Of a stretch of 64,000 bases of DNA, positions 44,282 to 52,964 are shown piece by piece. Location: NCBI RefSeq assembly GCF_000378345.1, contig NZ_KB899544.1, positions 682,001 through 746,000 of the forward strand, read 5' to 3'. Under the pieces are notes generated by a model. That model was not told where the DNA came from and ran no database searches. It was given only the letters and a program-made list of their open reading frames with translations. The translations under genes were made by a program, and so were the position numbers. The stretch's first letter is position 1. Every line of letters starts with the position of its first letter. The DNA comes from Hirschia maritima DSM 19733 (GTDB lineage Bacteria; Pseudomonadota; Alphaproteobacteria; Caulobacterales; Hyphomonadaceae).

Positions 44282-45121
44282 ATGACACTCACCACAACTC
44301 ACTTTGGTGTTGATTTGCCGCGTATTGGTCTTGGGACGCGTGGCCTGACTGGAATTACTTGTCATTCAGAAGTCAGCAAGGCTCTAAAGCTTGGTTATCG
44401 CTACATTGAGACAGCGCAAATCTATAATAATGAAAGACAAATTGGTGCAGCAATTAAAGATTCAGGCGTTGATCGAGACGAGTTGATCGTGTCGACCAAA
44501 GTATGGATCGATGATTATAGATTGTATGACCTGTTATGGTCCGTTCGCGAGAGCCTAGATCGGCTGCGCTTGCAAAATGTAGATTTTCTGATTCTTCATT
44601 GGCCGAATGAAAAATACTCATTGCACCGGACAATGGATGCAATGAATGAGGCAAAAGAATTAGGGCTAACAAAACATATTGCTGTCGCTAATTTTACAGC
44701 GCCTCAGTTCAAATCGGTTTCTGAATACTCTGAGAACCCAATTTTGTTCAATGAGATTGAATATCACCCCCTGATCAATCAAAATCGGCTTATTGAAGCA
44801 ACGCAAAGTACCGGTGCCGCAGTGGTGGCATATGGGCCGACTGCTGATGGCGAGGCACTCAATCATTATGAGATTTCGCGCATTGCTTTAAATAAGAAGA
44901 AGACCAAATCTCAAATTATTATGAGATGGTTTGTGCAGCAAGATGGCATTGTTGCGCTGCCAAGATTGACGAGACGTTCAACGCTTGCCGAATGTATGGA
45001 TGTGTTCGATTTTGAGCTTAGCGACGAAGAAATGCATAGCATTGATAAGTTACGTGCTAACAATCGACGATTGTTTGATCCAGACTTCGCGCCCGATTGG
45101 GATGCAGTTGTAGGCGGATAA
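44282..45121 (+). CDS. Aldo/keto reductase, DkgB-like, with a Glu in place of the catalytic Asp
   Basis: 279 residues with the AKR TIM-barrel order. The usual GYRxIDTAxxYxNE reads GYRYIETAQIYNNE here, so the catalytic Asp is Glu; the catalytic Tyr, the Lys (STKVWID) and His (LILHWPN) are present. C-terminal IALNKKKTKSQIIMRW and FAPDWD resemble E. coli DkgB. It would be a cytosolic NADPH-dependent oxidoreductase; activity is uncertain with the substitution. GGAG precedes the ATG. It lies between gatA and gatB. Confidence 0.85.
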   Translation: MTLTTTHFGVDLPRIGLGTRGLTGITCHSEVSKALKLGYRYIETAQIYNNERQIGAAIKDSGVDRDELIVSTKVWIDDYRLYDLLWSVRESLDRLRLQNVDFLILHWPNEKYSLHRTMDAMNEAKELGLTKHIAVANFTAPQFKSVSEYSENPILFNEIEYHPLINQNRLIEATQSTGAAVVAYGPTADGEALNHYEISRIALNKKKTKSQIIMRWFVQQDGIVALPRLTRRSTLAECMDVFDFELSDEEMHSIDKLRANNRRLFDPDFAPDWDAVVGG

Positions 45122-45263
45122 GCACTTTTTCACTGATTAAGCTGGTAGATTCTCAAGAAATCGCATGTGAATGGATTGAAAAATCTTTCGTCATCGGGTC
45201 AAACAGATGAATGGATAAGCTGCTTATCTTTATGATTCAATTTCAACTATACTGGCGAAACGC

Positions 45264-46784
45264 ATGTCGGACCGTAAACCACTAATCATTTCTGGAGTAA
45301 CTGACGATTGGGAGGTGGTCATGGGCCTTGAGGTTCATGCCCAGATCACATCGAATTCGAAACTGTTCTCAGGTTCTTCTACTCACTTTGGTGCGGACCC
45401 TAATAGTAATGTTTCTTTAGTGGATACTGCTTTGCCGGGTATGCTGCCCGTTATTAATGAGCATTGTGTTGAGCAAGCTGTAAGGACAGGTCTAGGACTA
45501 AATGCCAAGATCAACCTCTTCTCTCGGTTTGACCGCAAAAATTATTTCTATCCAGACTTGCCTCAGGGCTACCAAATTTCTCAATTCCAATATCCAATTG
45601 TGGGTGAGGGAGAGATTGAAGTTGAACTAGAAGACGGTCCTACAATTACCGTAGGTATTGAGCGTCTTCACATGGAACAGGATGCTGGTAAATCCATCCA
45701 CGACCTAGATCCAAACGCGACATATGTTGATCTCAATCGGTCAGGCGTCGCGCTGATGGAGATTGTTTCAAAGCCTGATATTCGCTCACCTAAAGAAGCG
45801 TCAGCTTATGTGAAGAAATTGCGTTCTATCGTTGTGGCGCTTGGCACGTGTAATGGTGTGATGGCTGAAGGTAATCTGCGTGCAGATGTGAATGTGTCTG
45901 TTTGTAAAGTTGGTGGTTATGATAAATTCCGAGAGACAGGAGATTTCTCACACCTTGGAACGCGTTGTGAGATTAAAAACGTCAACTCATTCCGCTTCAT
46001 TGAGCAAGCAGCTGAATTTGAGGCACGCCGTCAGGTTAACTTGATAGAAGACGGTGGTGTCGTTGATCAGGAAACGCGTTTGTTTGACGCTGAAACAGGT
46101 GTCACACGGTCTATGCGTTCCAAAGAAGATGCTCATGACTATCGTTATTTCCCAGATCCCGACTTATTGCCGTTGAAGCTGACGCAGGAATATGTGGATA
46201 ATATCAAAGCCAATCTTCCAGAGCTGCCTGATCAAAAGAAAGAGCGCTTTGTCAGTGAGTATGGTTTGAAGGCTTACGATGCTGGTGTACTTGCCGCAGA
46301 AGCGGATAAAGCTGCTTTCTTCGAAGAGGTTGCTAAAGGCCGTGATGCAAAAATGGCGGCAAATTGGGTAACTCAGGAATTGTTTGGATATCTGAACAAA
46401 TTTGACCTTGAGCTTGCTGATAGCCCTGTATCTTCTAAGCAATTAGGTGGATTGATCGATCTGATCGCGAATAAAACCATTTCTGGTAAAATTGCTAAAG
46501 ATGTGTTCCAAAAATTGATCGAAGAAGATGATGCAGATCCGGCGGTAATCGTTGAAAGAGATGGCCTTAAACAGGTTACTGATACTGGAGCGATTGAAAA
46601 AGTTGTAGACGAAATCATGGCCGCTAATCCTGACCAAGTTGAGCAGGTAAAAGCTCAGTTTGCTGAAGGGCATAAAAAGCCTAAAGCGTTGGGCTGGTTT
46701 GTAGGGCAAGCGATGAAAGCTTCAGGTGGTAAAGCCAACCCGCAAGCTGTAAATGAGATTTTGAAACAAAAACTCGGTATTTAA
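45264..46784 (+). CDS. gatB: Asp-tRNA(Asn)/Glu-tRNA(Gln) amidotransferase subunit GatB
   Basis: 506 residues. N-terminal kinase-like domain starts GLEVHAQI and includes [13 protein letters not shown] and [14 protein letters not shown]; the C-terminal GatB/YqeY domain (about residues 355-505) ends LKQKLGI. GatB binds the tRNA and activates the misacylated residue. It is separated from gatA by two unrelated genes. Confidence 0.97.
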   Translation: MSDRKPLIISGVTDDWEVVMGLEVHAQITSNSKLFSGSSTHFGADPNSNVSLVDTALPGMLPVINEHCVEQAVRTGLGLNAKINLFSRFDRKNYFYPDLPQGYQISQFQYPIVGEGEIEVELEDGPTITVGIERLHMEQDAGKSIHDLDPNATYVDLNRSGVALMEIVSKPDIRSPKEASAYVKKLRSIVVALGTCNGVMAEGNLRADVNVSVCKVGGYDKFRETGDFSHLGTRCEIKNVNSFRFIEQAAEFEARRQVNLIEDGGVVDQETRLFDAETGVTRSMRSKEDAHDYRYFPDPDLLPLKLTQEYVDNIKANLPELPDQKKERFVSEYGLKAYDAGVLAAEADKAAFFEEVAKGRDAKMAANWVTQELFGYLNKFDLELADSPVSSKQLGGLIDLIANKTISGKIAKDVFQKLIEEDDADPAVIVERDGLKQVTDTGAIEKVVDEIMAANPDQVEQVKAQFAEGHKKPKALGWFVGQAMKASGGKANPQAVNEILKQKLGI

Positions 46785-46804
46785 TTTTTTTATTAAAGAC
46801 ATTG

Positions 46805-46838
46805 AAAAGGATAAGGCTGAAAACGCCTTATCCTTTTA
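46805..46838 (+). terminator. Terminator of gatB
   Basis: AAAAGGATAAGGC (46805-46817) pairs perfectly with GCCTTATCCTTTT (46825-46837), with the T-run inside the stem. It could act in both directions. Confidence 0.8.
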
Positions 46839-46910
46839 CTTTGGGGAATCTACCTGCACCACTTTGAGAACAAATTTTAGTGTGAAGGGTTCAAGTGGAA
46901 AGATGTTTAA

Positions 46911-47333
46911 ATGATGAGTTACGAAGCATTTCTTTTTGATATCCCCAAGATAAAAGAAGGGCTCGAGAAATACAAATCGAGACTACCTTCTAATGTTGAT
47001 GAGATGTATGAAGAATTTGAGGTGTTAATACATCATATTTTGAGGTGTCACCCTAGAATGGACGAATTAATTCACCTGTTCTCAAACAATGAAGGTGAAA
47101 GAATAGACGATGGTGGGTTTTGGGGTGATTTTCACATGTATGTAACACTTTATTATGACGGTAAAGGTTACTCAGCACCGATTTATACTGCGAAAATACC
47201 GTCCGCTGTTTTTGGAGTTATACGCGGAGAGGTGTCTTTAGAGGGGGGCGAACTTAAAAGGGTATATATGCCCTTTTTGCAGTATCAGCCCAATGAGCCG
47301 CATAAACCCAGAATGAAGTTCGGGGATTTATGA
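46911..47333 (+). CDS. Hypothetical protein, soluble
   Basis: 140 residues, starting at ATG 46911 (a second ATG follows directly). No signal peptide or membrane segment. It has an acidic helical N-terminal half and a C-terminal half rich in beta-strand-like, aromatic sequence (GGFWGDFHMYVTLYYDGKGY). I recognise no family. It is 44 bases upstream of the DUF1877 gene on the same strand and may be co-transcribed with it. Confidence 0.55.
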   Translation: MMSYEAFLFDIPKIKEGLEKYKSRLPSNVDEMYEEFEVLIHHILRCHPRMDELIHLFSNNEGERIDDGGFWGDFHMYVTLYYDGKGYSAPIYTAKIPSAVFGVIRGEVSLEGGELKRVYMPFLQYQPNEPHKPRMKFGDL

Positions 47334-47377
47334 ACTTGTTTTTGAAAGTGTAAGAAGTATCTTTTTGGGTGACTTTT

Positions 47378-47818
47378 ATGGGTATGACCGCAATTGCGTA
47401 CGAAGTTTCTATGGAAACTTATCGTGAAGTTTTAGATAATGGGCTTGAGCATTTAGATACCGAAAACGCTGCATCACATGATTTAGATAAAGCGTGGCAT
47501 GCTATTTCATTTCTCGCTTCTGGTCTCTCCGAGCAGGGTTTTAAACTTGGCGGGACGACTGTGGGTGAAGGAGAGGGACAATTTGTGCTTTTTACCACTG
47601 AAGAGGTGGCGGGTCTTTGTCAATCTCTTGAAGATTCTAAAATCGAATCCCTGTTATCAAAGTTTGATGCGGGTGAATTTAATGAGAAAGAAATCTATCC
47701 CGGCACATGGGATAGTTGGTCCAGAGATGGGTATTTGAAACCGGCTTTGATAGAGTTTTCTAAATTTGTTCACAGCGCTAATGATAGTGGAAATGTAATA
47801 ATAGTCGTCATCTGCTAA
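47378..47818 (+). CDS. DUF1877 (YfbM-like) protein
   Basis: 146 residues from the ATG at 47378 (MGMTAIAYEVS; a GTG at 47369 and an ATG at 47384 are alternatives). The pattern matches E. coli YfbM: MGM start, LDKAWHAISFL like YfbM DKRWDFLHF, then LLSKFDAGEFNEKEIYPG like the RLNEMEIYPG segment. Function unknown. A strong terminator overlaps the end. Confidence 0.75.
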   Translation: MGMTAIAYEVSMETYREVLDNGLEHLDTENAASHDLDKAWHAISFLASGLSEQGFKLGGTTVGEGEGQFVLFTTEEVAGLCQSLEDSKIESLLSKFDAGEFNEKEIYPGTWDSWSRDGYLKPALIEFSKFVHSANDSGNVIIVVIC

Positions 47819-47850
47819 AAAGGCATCCTGTGTTGAGGATGCCTTTGAAA
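47817..47850. terminator. Bidirectional terminator between DUF1877 and RcnB-like genes
   Basis: AAAGGCATCC (47819-47828) pairs perfectly with GGATGCCTTT (47837-47846), with A-runs and T-runs on both sides, right between two convergent stop codons. Confidence 0.85.
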
Positions 47851-47858
47851 ATTGAATA

Positions 47859-48656
47859 TTAGTAGCGATGCCGTCTGTCGTGGCGATAATGGCGGTGGTC
47901 ATTGTCGTCATCAGCGATAATGGCACCAACAACCAATCCAATTATTGCGCCGGTCGCCACTGATGCGAGTATCGCATCTCCCCGGTCATGGTCTCTCACC
48001 CAGTGGTGACCGCGTGGTGGTCTGTTTAATCCATATCGGTCATAATTGCTGATCACTACACTTGATCCAGATCGATTGTAATGGCCGCCAATGTGGTAAC
48101 GGGAACCTGAATGATCAGGGCAATATAAATGATCATAACCGCTATGGTGATGGCCGTGGTGACGTGAACCATAATAGCGTCTATTTCTTGGGTAGCTATT
48201 GTGGCTGTAGCTCCAATAAGGGCGGTTTACACGATGCCGGTTGTAGGAATGTCTGCGATATCCGTCATTGTATCGTCTATGTATTGAGCGGTTATCGGTG
48301 CGTCGATAATTTCTATCGCGATGAGCATTGTAGTTATGGTCAGCGTGTGCCCAATGCCTACTATAACTATCATTGCGATAGCGCCCATTATCGTGTCTGG
48401 TTTCTTCGCGATGGTGTCTTCGCGCACTTTGGTCGTGATCATTGTCGCGATGATGTCTCGTGTCACGGTCGCGATGTGAATTATGAAATGCCTTGATTGG
48501 AGATTTCTCAAAGCTTTCTTTGGAGCCCATTGAGGGAGCGCCAGCTAATTCGCTTTCGGAATAAGATTGGGCAAAAGAAGTCGGTATTATGAGAAGCGAC
48601 GCAGCTATGAAGCTGGTTGCGCCGACTTTGAGAAGAAATGTCTTTTTTGAAGCCAT
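47859..48656 (-). CDS. Exported RcnB-like protein with a long His/Arg/Tyr-rich region
   Basis: 265 residues with a signal peptide cleaved near SFAQS. Residues about 50-185 are extremely rich in His, Arg, Tyr, Asn and Asp (HHRDNDHDQ, RRHHREE, HHGHHHSGYDHLYCPDH). The last third carries the RcnB signature: YGLNRPPRGHHWVRDHDRGDAILASVATGAIIG, read in two halves around residues 205-240, then a glycine-alanine hydrophobic stretch. RcnB proteins affect nickel/cobalt homeostasis in the periplasm. Metal binding by the His-rich part is inferred. Confidence 0.8.
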   Translation of the reverse strand: MASKKTFLLKVGATSFIAASLLIIPTSFAQSYSESELAGAPSMGSKESFEKSPIKAFHNSHRDRDTRHHRDNDHDQSARRHHREETRHDNGRYRNDSYSRHWAHADHNYNAHRDRNYRRTDNRSIHRRYNDGYRRHSYNRHRVNRPYWSYSHNSYPRNRRYYGSRHHGHHHSGYDHLYCPDHSGSRYHIGGHYNRSGSSVVISNYDRYGLNRPPRGHHWVRDHDRGDAILASVATGAIIGLVVGAIIADDDNDHRHYRHDRRHRY

Positions 48657-48859
48657 GAACAGGTGCTCCTGTTATTTTGCTTTTAACTTGCTATTGAATG
48701 CGTCAAAAGCGATCGTGCACATTTAGTGCCTTAAAGTACAAAGACTGCGCTAAGAAGTATGAACTCAATATGAATGCGAGCCAAGTATACCATCACATAT
48801 GAGTGAAGTGAAATGTATGTTTTGGCTTGATTAAGCAGAATGAGATTGCATGTAATATT

Positions 48860-49276
48860 ATGACGAATATAGCTTTTTTAGATATTGAAGATTTTTTAGA
48901 CGAGAGCTTTATTCGTGCAAGTGGGCCGGGCGGGCAGAATGTAAATAAGGTGTCGACCGCGGTACAGTTGAGGTTCGACTTTGAGAAATGTGACACAATT
49001 TTAGAGTCGACCAAACGTCGAATGCGGATGAAGTTATCATCTAAATTGACCAAGGACGGGGCACTTATAGTAAAAGCGCAGCAATTTAGAACACAGCAGC
49101 AAAACCGAGAGAATGCACGCGAACGCTTATTGGAAATGCTCAACGAAGCTGCTCACAAACCTAAATATCGAGTAGCGTCTCGTCCTAGTTTATCTGCAAA
49201 AAGGAAGCGGGCGGATAGTAAGACGAAACGCGGCAAAGTGAAAAAACTTCGAGGTAAGGTCAATCCACACGATTGA
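48860..49276 (+). CDS. arfB: Alternative ribosome-rescue factor ArfB (YaeJ)
   Basis: From the ATG at 48860, 138 residues. RASGPGGQNVNK puts the catalytic GGQ at residues 24-26; the C-terminal tail (residues about 105-138) is rich in Lys and Arg (KRKRADSKTKRGKVKK), as needed to enter the empty mRNA channel. It hydrolyses peptidyl-tRNA on stalled ribosomes. A frame extending to TTG 48827 is an alternative with no better support. Confidence 0.93.
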   Translation: MTNIAFLDIEDFLDESFIRASGPGGQNVNKVSTAVQLRFDFEKCDTILESTKRRMRMKLSSKLTKDGALIVKAQQFRTQQQNRENARERLLEMLNEAAHKPKYRVASRPSLSAKRKRADSKTKRGKVKKLRGKVNPHD

Positions 49277-49288
49277 ACCCATACGAAG

Positions 49289-50242
49289 CTAGATTAGATT
49301 GATTTCCCTTAACCGCTGCAGCAAGAATTCATGCGCGGTAATGCTCTCTGGGTAACGGTCGGGATTGTCATCTGAAATACATGTTTCAAGTGTTTTGATT
49401 TCAAAGTCTGGCTTGAAGTGCGCAAAGAATGGCGTCGAATATCTCGCAAATTTTGAGCGTTCTGGTTTCGGATTCACAACACGGTGAAGAGTGGATGGCA
49501 GTATGTGGTTGGTTAGGCGTTCCAGCATGTCTCCAACATTGACTACTAAACATCCAGGAGGAGGCGTGATCGGTAGCCAGCGACCGTCACGATCTTTTAC
49601 TTCCAATCCACCTTCTTCAGCGCCTAGTAGCAGCGTGATAACATTGATGTCGCCATGTTCCGCCGCGCGAACTGAACCTTCAGGTGGAGGCGTGTCTTGA
49701 GCAGGATAATGAAGAAGGCGCAGCACTGAATTTCCATTTTCCATCGCGCTATCAAACCAGTTTTCCTCAAGATTTAAGTAACTTGCAATTGAGGACATGA
49801 TTTTGATGCCCAGCTCATCCATAGCATCAAACATTGCGTAAGTTTGGGTGTGCCAGTCTTCAATTTCGTCAACAGACACATTGGGAGGCATGATGTTGAG
49901 GAATTCGTGATTTTCTGGAAGGTCTCGGCCGATATGCCAAAATTCTTTTAAATCAATGTGTTCTGCATCTTTTGCTTTTTCTTGTCCAAAAGGAAAATAA
50001 CCGCGTTGGTTTTCTTTTGTGTGCGTATATTTTGCCTTGGCGTCTTCGTTCATGGCAAAGAAGGTTTTGGCCCTTTCCAGCGCAGTGTCTAGAACTGTTT
50101 GATCCAATCCGTGATCAGCCAGAACAGCAAACCCGTATCGTTTAAAACTGTCACCTAAAGCGGTCGAAAATGCATCTGGGGCATTATCTCGTTGTTTCAT
50201 GGAAACGGGTTCAATAGCTGAGACGATGGCGTCTAGGGACAT
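49289..50242 (-). CDS. Isopenicillin N synthase-like 2OG-Fe(II) dioxygenase
   Basis: Start at ATG 50242 after GGAGAT. 317 residues. DIOX_N domain (about 10-120, with RYGFAVLADHGLD), then the 2OG-Fe(II) core with the iron ligands HGD (AEHGDINVITLLL) and His in LPSTLHRVVNP, and the 2OG-binding R-x-S in ARYSTPFF. Substrate unknown; such proteins act in amino acid, nucleobase or small-molecule oxidation. Confidence 0.9.
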   Translation of the reverse strand: MSLDAIVSAIEPVSMKQRDNAPDAFSTALGDSFKRYGFAVLADHGLDQTVLDTALERAKTFFAMNEDAKAKYTHTKENQRGYFPFGQEKAKDAEHIDLKEFWHIGRDLPENHEFLNIMPPNVSVDEIEDWHTQTYAMFDAMDELGIKIMSSIASYLNLEENWFDSAMENGNSVLRLLHYPAQDTPPPEGSVRAAEHGDINVITLLLGAEEGGLEVKDRDGRWLPITPPPGCLVVNVGDMLERLTNHILPSTLHRVVNPKPERSKFARYSTPFFAHFKPDFEIKTLETCISDDNPDRYPESITAHEFLLQRLREINLI

Positions 50243-50360
50243 TTTAATCTCCGACTTTGGAAAACAGCGCATTCATAATGCGTTTGATCAAAAAAGGATA
50301 CCACAAAAGTGTTCAACGACGGAAAGGTGCAGATTGTCACAATCGTCAGGTCGATTGACG

Positions 50361-51719
50361 TTACCTTTTCCGCGTTGTTCGAGGAGGTTGGGCCCAATAT
50401 GGAGCGGATAGCTGAGGAGTTTCCGATTCTGGAGATACTCTTTTTGCAACTAGAATGTAGGAGATATAAAAGAAGAACAGTGCAGAGGCATGCGTGTTTT
50501 GCAACATTAACAAACTCTCGGATAATGAGAACATCACCATCTGAATGACAAAGAGAAACAAAAATGGTCCGTGCTTACCCGTTGCCAATACACCTGCCTT
50601 GAGAAGAGCAAATAAAGTCACGCATATGATCAATATCAGGCCGGGATATCCAAGGTCTAACCCAATTTCCAACCAACTATTATGCGCAGTTGGCACTTCC
50701 CATTGTAAGCGATCAACAATGTAGGAAACTGGCCCATTTTCGGTGACCCAGAACGCACCATATCCGAAACCACTAAGAGGGTTTTGGTTGATCAGTTCAA
50801 TTACAATTGCCCAAATATCTGTTCTTCCGGTGAAGGTTAGATCCTTCCCAATAAGAGCAACAACTGCTTCTGGAAAAAATGTTAGGATGGAAAAAGCTAT
50901 TCCAGTGAGGCTTATACCGGCCCAAAACGCGATGAGCCCGAGAACGGGAGTTCGAATTGCTATTTGGTAAAATAAAACCCCAATGTAGGGCAGTGTTGTT
51001 GCAATAAGTGCTGTTTTTGAAGTCGATCCCAATATTAGCAACCATGAAAGCCCCAGGCCTATCCACCATATATTTTTTCGTTTTCCCTTTTCTGTGCGTC
51101 CGTCTAGGAAGATCAGGGCAAGAAACAATAAATTTGCACGTGCCATCTCACCACCGAGGTGATTTTTTTCAATTAGGTATCCGCGCCAAGCCCCATGATG
51201 AAGTTCAGAGTGAATTCCTGCTTGAGGAACTCCAAAAATAATAAGAAGATTTAGAACACAAATTGTGGCCCACGCCCAGCCGACTATCTTTAAGGTGTCG
51301 AGAAGCGGCGCTCTAATGGCAAGATAGAACCCAAACATGAATGTAAAGCTGAGCGCAATAACACGCCTCTGCGTCATATCTGGGTCAATCGAGCCACTTA
51401 TAGAGGCTATAGTAAGCCCCCAAAGGATAAGCAGAGGCCAGAATTTTAAACAAGCCGATAAAAACTTCCTGATATTTAGAGCGATTAACCCCATCAGGGC
51501 GAGATATGTGGGAAACCATGAGGCTCTCGCCAGAGGTCCAATGTCTTGGACAATCATGGTGGGTTTCTCCGATGGAGGGCCCATCAATAAGGCAATCCAT
51601 AATCCCGAATAGGTAAGGACAATGATGAATAGAGCAATGCGCTCTAACGAAATCCAGTATTTTTTGGAGTTGGTAGGAGTGCTATGCCATTTAGAAATAT
51701 GCGTATCGTCGGTTAGCAA
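50361..51719 (-). CDS. O-antigen ligase/Wzy-type polymerase, candidate holdfast polymerase
   Basis: 452 residues with 10 or more predicted transmembrane segments and a large periplasmic loop in the C-terminal third, where FTGRTDIWAIVIELINQNPLSGFGYGAFW is the signature region of the Wzy_C (O-antigen polymerase) family, followed by HNSWLEIGLDLGYPG. It would polymerise repeat units in the periplasm. The only start in frame is TTG at 51719. Divergent from the GH5 gene, and near hfsD/hfsA/hfsB, so an HfsC/HfsI-like role is likely. The gene name is not certain. Confidence 0.85.
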   Translation of the reverse strand: MLTDDTHISKWHSTPTNSKKYWISLERIALFIIVLTYSGLWIALLMGPPSEKPTMIVQDIGPLARASWFPTYLALMGLIALNIRKFLSACLKFWPLLILWGLTIASISGSIDPDMTQRRVIALSFTFMFGFYLAIRAPLLDTLKIVGWAWATICVLNLLIIFGVPQAGIHSELHHGAWRGYLIEKNHLGGEMARANLLFLALIFLDGRTEKGKRKNIWWIGLGLSWLLILGSTSKTALIATTLPYIGVLFYQIAIRTPVLGLIAFWAGISLTGIAFSILTFFPEAVVALIGKDLTFTGRTDIWAIVIELINQNPLSGFGYGAFWVTENGPVSYIVDRLQWEVPTAHNSWLEIGLDLGYPGLILIICVTLFALLKAGVLATGKHGPFLFLFVIQMVMFSLSESLLMLQNTHASALFFFYISYILVAKRVSPESETPQLSAPYWAQPPRTTRKR

Positions 51720-51747
51720 TCCACAAGTGCTCCAGTTAAAGGTATTT

Positions 51748-51766
51748 TGAAGTTTCTATAACTTCA
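51748..51766. promoter_or_regulatory. Perfect palindrome between wzy and GH5 genes
   Basis: TGAAGTT (51748-51754), TCTAT, AACTTCA (51760-51766) is a perfect 7+5+7 inverted repeat 29 bases upstream of the polymerase start. It also sits about 145 bases ahead of the GH5 gene. A half-site TGAAGTT occurs at 55595-55601, just upstream of hfsA. Operator function is inferred. Confidence 0.4.
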
Positions 51767-51909
51767 TTGGTTTGCGAACAGTTGCAAGAGAGTAGATATA
51801 TATAAAAGTATGGAATACTGAGAAATTACAGATGCCAATTCTATGTTTTTCCTCAAGAGTGACATAAAGACATTATCAACAAGATGTTGGTGCCGAATGA
51901 GGGATTGTT

Positions 51910-52953
51910 GTGAAAAAGACTCCATCAAGAAAAAGTATTGCAGGACTGTTGCTAAGTGCAATCATGAGTTTTGGGTGTTCTGCGGAAGAGCAACACAATT
52001 CAACCTCTGAAAACGAAAGCCCAATTTATCAATTACCCCAATCCCCCATTTCAAAGTGCATTAATGTTGGGAATGCGCTGGATGCACCGAATGAAGGTGA
52101 TTGGACTTATCGAATTGAAGATTATCATTTGAAAGCAATCGCGGATGCTGGCTTTGATACTGTTCGGGTTCCAATACGTTGGTCGGCTCATGCGCTAGCC
52201 ACAGCTCCTTATACAATCGATCCGGTGTTTTTTGATCGCGTCGAGCACGTTGTTAATACCGGTTTGGATTATGGATTGCAGGTCATAGTCGACGTTCATC
52301 ACTATGATGGAATAATGCAATCTCCTGATGAACATTATGAACGTCTGGATCAAATGTGGAGACAAATTGCAAAGCGGTTCTCAGGTCGTGGCGATCGAAT
52401 TATTTTCGAAGTGCTCAATGAAGCACACACCGAACTTACAAATTCGAAGTTGGCGAAACTAAATTCCAAGGTTTTGACGACGATACGAAATAATGCAGGA
52501 TCTGAACCTTGGATTATTCTAGGCGGAGATGAGTGGGGGAATTTATCGGGCATTGAAGATGCTCGGTTTCCTGATGATCCGCGGACAATCCTCACCTTTC
52601 ATGATTACAGTCCATTTCCGTTTACCCACCAAGGCGCAACCTTTACGGTTGAAAAATATCCTTTGGGCAGGGAATGGGGAAGTGAAAAAGAAAAGAAAGA
52701 ACTCAAAGCGCTATTCGAAGATGCTCAAAAAATTGGGAAAAAGTGGAACAAACCCTTATTTATGGGGGAGTTTGGCGTAATCGATGGCGTGCCCAATTCC
52801 TGGCGCGCTGAATATATAGAACAATATCGGCGTAAAGCTGAAGAGGCGGGTATCGGTTGGTGTCTGTGGGATTTTGGAGCATCATTTGCCATTTACGATG
52901 TGAGTACTCGTGAATGGGAGCCAAAAATTTTGGATGCATTGATGTCCCAGTAG
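51910..52953 (+). CDS. GH5-family beta-glycanase, likely lipoprotein
   Basis: 347 residues. A signal with a Cys at residue 23 (SFGC) looks like a lipobox, though not a perfect one. The GH5 barrel: VRVPIRW near residue 78, VIVDVHHYDG, acid/base Glu in EVLNEAH (about 170), DYSPFPFTHQG, and nucleophile Glu in FMGEFGV (about 287). It would cleave beta-1,4-type glycans such as cellulose or related polymers. GTG start. Flanked on both sides by holdfast-type genes, so its substrate may be the strain's own exopolysaccharide. Confidence 0.9.
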   Translation: MKKTPSRKSIAGLLLSAIMSFGCSAEEQHNSTSENESPIYQLPQSPISKCINVGNALDAPNEGDWTYRIEDYHLKAIADAGFDTVRVPIRWSAHALATAPYTIDPVFFDRVEHVVNTGLDYGLQVIVDVHHYDGIMQSPDEHYERLDQMWRQIAKRFSGRGDRIIFEVLNEAHTELTNSKLAKLNSKVLTTIRNNAGSEPWIILGGDEWGNLSGIEDARFPDDPRTILTFHDYSPFPFTHQGATFTVEKYPLGREWGSEKEKKELKALFEDAQKIGKKWNKPLFMGEFGVIDGVPNSWRAEYIEQYRRKAEEAGIGWCLWDFGASFAIYDVSTREWEPKILDALMSQ

Positions 52954-52964
52954 AAATTGCAAGA

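Noticed and set aside
46911-47818. A toxin-antitoxin system
   Set aside because: Neither protein resembles a known toxin or antitoxin, and the spacing of 44 bases is not the usual coupled arrangement.
48062-48496. A 144-codon plus-strand frame opposite the RcnB-like gene
   Set aside because: It arises from the repetitive CAC/CGC-type codons of the His/Arg-rich gene; the minus-strand gene has a signal peptide and a family signature.
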